The notes under the pieces are model-generated. The model saw only the letters and a program-made list of their open reading frames with translations, had not been told where the DNA came from and searched no databases. From the NCBI GenBank assembly GCA_031769625.1, contig JAUIMM010001248.1:62001-126000 (forward strand): a DNA stretch of 64,000 bases, written 5' to 3'. Shown in pieces: positions 58,001 to 64,000 of this stretch. Source of the DNA: Taudactylus pleione (taxonomy: Eukaryota > Chordata > Amphibia > Anura > Myobatrachidae). Positions within the stretch are counted from its first letter, which is position 1, and every line of letters starts with the position of its first letter. Made by a program: the position numbers and the translations under genes.

Positions 58001-60273
58001 TATAACATCACCTGTTCCCATCACGCCCGTATAAATGTCCCCTATATCACCACCTGTTCCCATCACACCCGTATAAACGTCCCCTATATCACCACCTGAT
58101 CCCATCACACCCGTATATACATCCCCTATATCACCACCTGTTCCCATCACACCCGCATAAACGTCCCCTATATCACCACCTGATCCCATCACACCCATAT
58201 AAATGTCCCCTATATCACCACCTGTTCCCATCACACCCGTATAAATGTCCCCTATATCACCACCTGTTCCCATCACACCCGTATAAACTTCCCCTATAAC
58301 ATCACCTGTTCCCATCACGCCCGTATAAACGTCCCCTATATCACCACCTGATCCCATCACACCCGTATAAATGTCCTCTATATCACCACCTGTTCCCATC
58401 ACACCCGTATAAATGTCCCCTATATCACCACCTGTTCCCATCACACCCGTATAAACGTCCCCTATATCACCACCTGTTCTCATGACACCCGTATAAATGT
58501 CCCCAATATCACCACCTGTTCCCATCACACCTATATAAATGTCCCCTATATCACCACCTGTTCCCATCACACCCATATGAATGTCCCTTATATCACCGCC
58601 TGTTCCCATCACACCCGTATAAACGTCCCCAATATCACCACCTGTTCCCATCACACCCGTAGAAACGTCCCCTGTATCACCACCTGTTCCCATCACACCC
58701 GTATAAACTTCCCCTGTAACATCACCTGTTCCCATCACGCCCGTATAAATGTCCCCTATATCACCGCCTGTTCCCATCACACCCGTATAAACGTCCCCTA
58801 TATCACCACCTGTTCCCATCACACCCGTATAAACTTCCCCTATAACATCACCTGTTCCCATCACGCCCGTATAAATGTCCCCTATATCACCACCTGTTCC
58901 CATTACACCCGTATAAATGTCCCCTATATCACCACCTGTTCCCATTACACCCGTATAAACATCCCCTATATCACTACCTGTTCCCATTACACCCGTATAA
59001 ACGTCCCCTATATCACAACCTGTTCCCATTACACCCGTATAAACATCCCCAATATCACCACCTGTTCCCATCACACCCGTATAAACGTCCCCTATATCAC
59101 CACCTGTTCCCATCACACCCGTATAAACGTCCCCTATATCACCACCTGATCCCATCACACCCGTATACACGTCCCCTATATCACCACCTGTTCCCATCAC
59201 ACCCACATAAACGTCCCCTATATCACCACCTGATCCCATCACACCCGTATAAATGCCCCCTATATCACCACCTGTTCCCATCACACCCGTATAAACTTCC
59301 CCTATAACATCACCTGTTCTCATGACACCCGTATAAATGTCCCCAATATCACCACCTGTTCCCATCACACCCGTATAAATGTCCCCTATATCACCGCCTG
59401 TTCCCATCACACCCGTATAAATGTCCCCTATATCACCGCCTGTTCCCATCACACCCGTATAAACGTCCCCTATATCACCACCTGTTCCCACTACACCCGT
59501 ATAAACGTCCCCTATATCACCACCTGTTCCCATCACACCCGTATAAACGTCCCCTATATCACCACCTGTTCCCATCACACCCGTATAAACGTCCCCTATA
59601 TCACCACCTGTTCCCATCACACCCGTATAAATGTCCCCTATATCACCGCCTGTTCCCATCACACCCGTATAAATGTCCCCTATATCACCGCCTGTTCCCA
59701 TCACACCCGTATAAACGTCCCCTATATCACCACCTGTTCCCACTACACCCGTATAAACGTCCCCTATATCACCACCTGTTCCCATCACACCCGTATAAAC
59801 GTCCCCTATATCACCACCTGTTCCCATCACACCCGTATAAACGTCCCCTATATCACCACCTGTTCCCATCACACCCGTATAAATGTCTCCTATATCACCA
59901 CCTGTTCCCATCACACCCGTATAAACGTCCCCAATATCACCACCTGTTCCCATCACACCCGTATAAACGTCCCCAATATCACCACCTGTTCCCATCACAC
60001 CCGTATAAACGTCCCCTATATCACCACCTGTTCCCATCACACCCGTATATAAACGTCCCCTATATCACCCCCTGTTCCCATTACACCCGTATAAACGTCC
60101 CCTATATCACCACATGTTCCCATCACACCCGTATAAACGTCCCCTATATCACCACCTGTTCCCATCACACCCGTATAAATGTCCCTTATATCACCTGTTC
60201 CCATCACACCCGTATAAACGTCCCCAATATCACCACCTGTTCCCATCACACCCGTATAAATGTCCCCTATATC
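55022..60273. repeat. 42-bp minisatellite array (about 5.25 kb, higher-order structure)
   Basis: About 125 tandem units of TATATCACCACCTGTTCCC, then ATCACACCCGTATAAA, then C/TGTCCCC. Variants are mainly CCCGTAT/CCCATAT, AAACGTC/AAATGTC, CACCACC/CACCGCC and CTGTT/CTGAT/CTGCT. The + strand is C-rich and G-poor. The - strand carries GGGG, GGG and GGG runs in each unit. Blocks recur at 756 bp (18 units; the pattern ending near 55882 recurs at 56638), 840 bp (20 units; AACTTCCCCTATAACATC near 57868 and 58708) and 252 bp (6 units; CCCACTACACC near 59487 and 59739). Rare odd units occur near 57563, 60040 and 60190. The long antisense frames (up to 826 codons of a GDIYTGVMGTGGDI repeat) exist because 42 is a multiple of 3. 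Confidence 0.97.
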
Positions 60274-61250
60274 AGAAGCGTGTGCTGGGCTGCTCAGCTG
60301 ACAGGGAGGAGGGGGTGGTGTCAGACCCGGGCCCCCGCCGGGCCCGTCCAGCAAGCCAGGGCCTGGGTAATTAGTACCCGCTCCCCTACAACTTTTGGCA
60401 CCCCTGCCACCTGTGGGGCTGGTAAGTGGGTATTGATGGAGGTTGAGGACAGTAAGCTGAAATTTTGCCAGAAAAATCTTGCACCGCCCTGCCCAAATCC
60501 TAACCCTAACCTCCCCCCGCAGCCTAACCCTAACCTCCCCCCAAAGCCTAACCCTAACCTCATGTTAAACCATGCTGACATTCTAGTGTCAAAATTTTGT
60601 ATGCCGACATGGTAATTGACGACCATGTGACCAGATCCCATTGTGGCTGTCTGAGACACATGCCAATTATGGTGGTTCAGTAACGGATTATTTGAGGATT
60701 CCTTTCTCTGAAGTCCTGGTAAACATTCCGGATGGCAGAGGATAGGTGTGACTGGACCCACGGAGAAGGAGATTGTGGAAGAGCGCAGTAAGCAAATTGC
60801 CAAAAGCTCTGAGAAGATGGATATGGAGAAACAGAGGAGCCGTAGAGGTCTCCATGCCCATAGCTTGGCAAGCTCTTGGAGAAACCACTCATGTAGTCTG
60901 ATTAGAAGGGCTTTTTGTGCTACGTCATGACATCGCACGCTCAGGGGTAGGGGCTGGCACAGGGCGCATTTGTGCCCTGTTACAGCCCTACCGCAACCAT
61001 ATAGATCCGTCTCATGGGAGTGTTGGGGGCACACAAAGCTGACTTACGTACTTGACCGTGGCGTGCTCAGACGTGCATTCCAAAGCATCTCTGCTCACTT
61101 AATGTAACCCACGCACCTCATTGAATGAGCTGACACAGTTGCCTTCTCAGCTTTAATCATAGATTACAGACTCCCAAAATTGTCTCCAGGTCTTCCCACT
61201 AAATTTGTTATTGCAGTGCTTGGTACCGAATCACTCAATGGGGATGAGGG
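60274..61250. other. No gene recognised; contains a short CCCTAA-like tract
   Basis: The first 170 bp is GC-rich (GACCCGGGCCCCCGCCGGGC). A degenerate telomere-like tract lies at 60496-60562. The rest looks low-copy. A 237-codon antisense frame (60321-61034) crosses the CCCTAA tract and has no recognised domain. Shorter frames overlap it, so none is called. Confidence 0.4.
60496..60562 (+). repeat. Degenerate CCCTAA tract
   Basis: Three copies of a unit of about 23 bp containing CCTAACCCTAACCTCCCC. This is the same motif type as in the nested element near 52.7 and 53.2 kb. Confidence 0.65.
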
Positions 61251-61254
61251 AATG

Positions 61255-61257
<3 letters not shown>

Positions 61258-61299
<42 letters not shown>
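61258..61299 (+). repeat. (ATT)n microsatellite
   Basis: About 13 uninterrupted ATT units after a short T run. It may be the tail of a neighbouring retroposon. Confidence 0.95.
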
Positions 61300-61300
<1 letters not shown>

Positions 61301-61308
61301 GTTAATGG

Positions 61309-61689
61309 GGTATGACTGTTCGACAGTCTGAAGGTCAACATTCAGAAGGTTCGACAAGTTCAGAATGTCGACAATCAGAAGGTCGTCATGGTCAATCACG
61401 ATATTAAATGGTGGACACATTGAAACGGTCATTATAAAAATTTCAGCATGTTTTTTTTTCATTTTTTTAGCCTAACCCGAAACTTAAACCTAACCCTAAA
61501 AATCATCATAAAAAAAAAACAACGTTTGTCGTCATTTATTCTTTGAAAAGTTAAATGTCAAACTTTTGAATGTGTTGACCATTTAAACACGTCGACCTAA
61601 ATACATGTCTACATATTGTTGGTTGATCCAATGACCATGTCAACCTTTTCTTTGACTGTTGACATTCAGAATGTGTCGACCGGATACCA
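61309..61689. mobile_element. TCGAC-rich diverged element
   Basis: Loosely inverted ends, GGTATGACTGTTCGACAG and TGTCGACCGGATACC, enclose many TCGACA/TGTCGAC and CATTCAGAA words and a degenerate CCTAACCCG/CCTAACCCTA segment (61470-61500). It is non-coding. The class is unknown. Confidence 0.5.
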
Positions 61690-62163
61690 GTTAATGATTG
61701 CAGCACAAATAACTGCAACAGTACATGCAAAGGGAAGTCTGGGAGAATGACGCCCTGCATCACACGGGAGGTGTCACATAGGGGCGTCTGTTTTTGACAT
61801 CTCTCAAGCCCTTATGATAATTTTCCAGTATAAGAAAGGTTACATCCATTTCTTATACATCAGCCTGGCATTGCTCTGCTACATTTGTTTCATAATTCTC
61901 CTGCTGACATTAATCTTCTAGTAACATATTCCATTTAACCCTTTATTTCGGGTGAGAAGACTTGTGCAAACACAAACGGGCTAAACTGGTAAAACCTGAG
62001 AGTCTTTATGATGAAGCCGGATCATCGGCGGCGATGTGTTTACTCTGCAGTAATTTGTTAGAGAGCGCCCCAGACACTCGCAGCCGCATTGAACGGCTCT
62101 TAGTGAAAAGCAGTTGTTATTCTGGGAACATTCCGCGCAGTCATTCCATCACTCCACGCTCCA
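61690..62163. other. No gene recognised
   Basis: Apparently low-copy 470 bp. A 72-codon forward frame at 61962-62180 has no recognised domain and runs into the next MITE. Confidence 0.4.
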
Positions 62164-62345
62164 GGGGGTCTATATACTAAGCCTTGGACGGAGATAAAAT
62201 GAACGGAGATACTGTAAAGTACCAACCAATCAGCTCCTAGCTGCCATGTCACAGGCTGTTTGAAAAATGACAGTTAGGAGCTGATTGGCTGGTACCTTAT
62301 CTATGATCACTTTATCTCCATCCAAGGCTTAGTAAATAGACCCCC
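62164..62345. mobile_element. 182-bp hairpin MITE (GGGGGTCTATATACTAAGCC family)
   Basis: The left arm GGGGGTCTATATACTAAGCC TTGGACGGAGATAAA mirrors the right arm TTTATCTCCATCC AAGGCTTAGTAAATAGACCC. The inner arms CAACCAATCAGCTCCTAGCT and AGTTAGGAGCTGATTGGCTG pair. CCAAT boxes lie at 62226-62230 and, inverted, at 62284-62288. It shares this inner part with 51877-52050, but the outer stem differs. Confidence 0.85.
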
Positions 62346-62563
62346 AGATCATGTGCTTGCGGGCGATGGCCACCTGGATTTATGTCTATTTCTATCACCA
62401 TTCTATTCGTTATTGAAATGAAGCAAATACATTATTTTATAGTCACCTGTGGTCAAGCATGGATATCCTTAAAACCTGGACTGTTAGGGTGCCTTGAGGA
62501 CAGAGTTTGGGAACCTCTGATATAAGGGCTTCTATAGCTGGTGGTGATGTCATGGTGTTGCAC
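62346..62563. other. No gene recognised
   Basis: Short unclassified spacer between two mobile elements. Confidence 0.4.
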
Positions 62564-62566
62564 ATA

Positions 62567-63166
62567 GGGCCTGATTCAGAGCCGCTCGTAAGCGGCCGCT
62601 CGTTCGCTCCGAGCGATGTTTGCCCAACTGCGCATGCGTACGGATCGTAATACGCATGCGCGAACCAGTCAGTGCGGCCGAAAATCGTGTGCTCGCAAAA
62701 TAGCGAATGCCTGCTATTTTGAGTGACAGAATGAGGCGTATGTGGGTGGTAACAGGGGAAGGTGCTTGAAAACGGGGAGTGGAAATCCGAAACGCAGGCG
62801 TGCTTAAAGGTCAAAACGGGCGTTTTAAAGGTGTGCATAATTAATACAGCAGCGTCATTGACCACGTCACTGGGTTATTTTATAGCCAGAACTGCTCGCA
62901 AAATTGTGGTAGCAAAAACCAACCACAAGAATAGCGAGCAGTTCATACGCTGGTCGATGTACTCGATTAATCTAATAAATAGCGGACATGACGTAGGATG
63001 CGAGCGGCCAGGGGGCGTATTTTTTCAAAAAACAACCGCATGTTTTGTTCGCTCATTCAGACATAGAGGCGTGAACAGACCGTAAAGAGCGAACGGTTGA
63101 TTTGAATAGCCACCCCTATTTTCTGGACGAGCGAGCGCTAATTGCGTCCGGCTCTGAATCAGGCCC
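62567..63166. mobile_element. 600-bp DNA-transposon-like element, copy 2
   Basis: The termini GGGCCTGATTCAGAGCCG and CGGCTCTGAATCAGGCCC are perfect inverses, flanked by ATA (62564-62566 and 63167-63169). It aligns end to end with 51117-51717 in the same orientation, with scattered substitutions and a few 1-2-base gaps. The open frames differ between the copies, so a coding role is unlikely. Confidence 0.85.
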
Positions 63167-63169
63167 ATA

Positions 63170-63750
63170 GTCAGCAATCAAATATTAACTTTCCTATAAA
63201 TGTATTTTTATTTTTCAGCATTGACATTAGGCCACAATGGGTGAAGAAATAAATATTCCATGATTTGTTCCCTAGTTCTTATATTTTCATACAGCACAAA
63301 CAATTCCAATGCTTCCAATGTGCTCAGGATTTCTCACCCTTAGAGGCTGGGTCAGAGATGGGCACAGGTGAGGCTGCGTCTGTTGGTGGTCACCCGTCTG
63401 CGATTGTAAGGAACGTTTGGGGGGAAGCAACGGGGAGTGTCGGCTAAAAACGCAGGGGTGTCTTGACCGTTTCGGGGACGCGTCATGTCCTACGTCTGCA
63501 GTCCCGTATGCAGAAAACATGACTCCGGGGTCTCAGTTATGGCGGTCATTCTGAGTGACCGTGGACTTACTCAGGGAGTCGATGTTTGGCTGATCTGTGT
63601 CCGATGCTGCGTATGTGTACAGCTGCAATGGCTCCGGTGGGCGTCTCAGTACAAGTCCCGGGCCGCTGTTGCGTTAGCGTATTATCCCACATCCTCAGAT
63701 AAGAACATTGCATCGGCGTCAGCAATAACGTACAACATCGGGCCATGTGC
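63170..63750. other. No gene recognised
   Basis: A mix of AT-rich (63180-63310) and GC-rich (63340-63720) sequence. Short forward and antisense frames of 60-107 codons overlap each other and show no recognised domain. Confidence 0.4.
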
Positions 63751-63771
63751 ACGGCTCTCAATCAGGCCCCT
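63751..63771. mobile_element. Terminal fragment related to the 600-bp family
   Basis: ACGGCTCTCAATCAGGCCCC matches the right terminus of the 600-bp elements (CGGCTCTGAATCAGGCCC) with one mismatch. I could not find a matching left end, so it may be a solo end or a strongly diverged member. Confidence 0.45.
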
Positions 63772-63897
63772 TAGGGACATATTTATCTCAATACGCATTT
63801 TTATTTAATTTTCTGTGCAAATTTGCAAAGTGGAAATTAATTTTTTCATGCAAATTTGCTATCAATCTCCGAAAAGAGCCCGTCCTGGCGGAGAGCT

Positions 63898-63940
63898 GGA
63901 AGCAGTGTGATAATGTAACGCTGTCTATCACACTGCTTCC
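63898..63940. repeat. Perfect 15-bp hairpin
   Basis: GGAAGCAGTGTGATA (63898-63912) and TATCACACTGCTTCC (63926-63940) are exact inverses separated by 13 bases. This is probably the centre of another MITE whose right end lies near or beyond the window edge. Confidence 0.7.
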
Positions 63941-64000
63941 TGCTTCGGGTCCACACGGCACACTCTGCATTCTCGAACGTCCAACAGTGCATACGTCACC

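Noticed and set aside
54971..60354. Antisense open frames (up to 826 codons) of a GDIYTGVMGTGGDI repeat
   Set aside because: Same artefact: a 42-bp period without stops. Breaks coincide with single-base variants and odd units, and there is no signal peptide or unique domain.
60321..61034. 237-codon antisense frame as a protein-coding gene
   Set aside because: Its middle is a Gly/Leu-rich reading of the CCCTAA tract. Other overlapping frames are similar in length and no domain is visible.

Overview
The window looks like a stretch of a large, repeat-rich vertebrate genome, most likely an amphibian (anuran). The reasons are dense short inverted-repeat DNA transposons, LINE 3'-tail-like fragments, CpG-to-TpG/CpA variation in the repeats, degenerate CCCTAA-type motifs and no prokaryotic gene organisation. 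The organism call is inference, because no gene gives a species assignment. I found no complete gene, tRNA, rRNA or CRISPR array.

Layout. (1) 1-43934: one continuous minisatellite with a 36-bp unit, roughly 1,200 copies, already running at the left edge. It is organised into higher-order blocks marked by rare odd-length units and by near-identical kilobase-scale duplications. The unit is a multiple of 3, so several frames stay open for hundreds of codons. These very long ORFs are by-products, not genes. (2) 43935-44290: the array stops next to a good splice-acceptor-like sequence, a 43-codon open segment with protein-like composition, a stop and an AATAAA. This is a candidate last exon of a + strand gene, which would place the array in its final intron. 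(3) 44291-53600: a mosaic of interspersed elements. It holds a 2.2-kb foldback element with about 665-bp inverted arms and a 10-bp target duplication, an element made of about ten consecutive hairpins, several MITEs with long inverted repeats (some carrying RFX/NF-Y-like boxes), a strong CTCF-like site, and a MITE split by nested insertions. (4) 53602-54750: an AT-rich 16-bp minisatellite. (5) 55022-60273: a second large minisatellite with a 42-bp unit (about 125 copies), also with higher-order duplications. (6) 60274-64000: more mobile-element debris, including a second copy of the 600-bp element seen at 51.1 kb, an ATT microsatellite and a further MITE.

There is no gene network to describe. 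The window's biology is tandem-repeat expansion (three unrelated arrays of 36, 16 and 42 bp within 64 kb) and nested transposition beside at most one candidate exon. Percentages and copy counts are estimates by eye from periods and coordinates.
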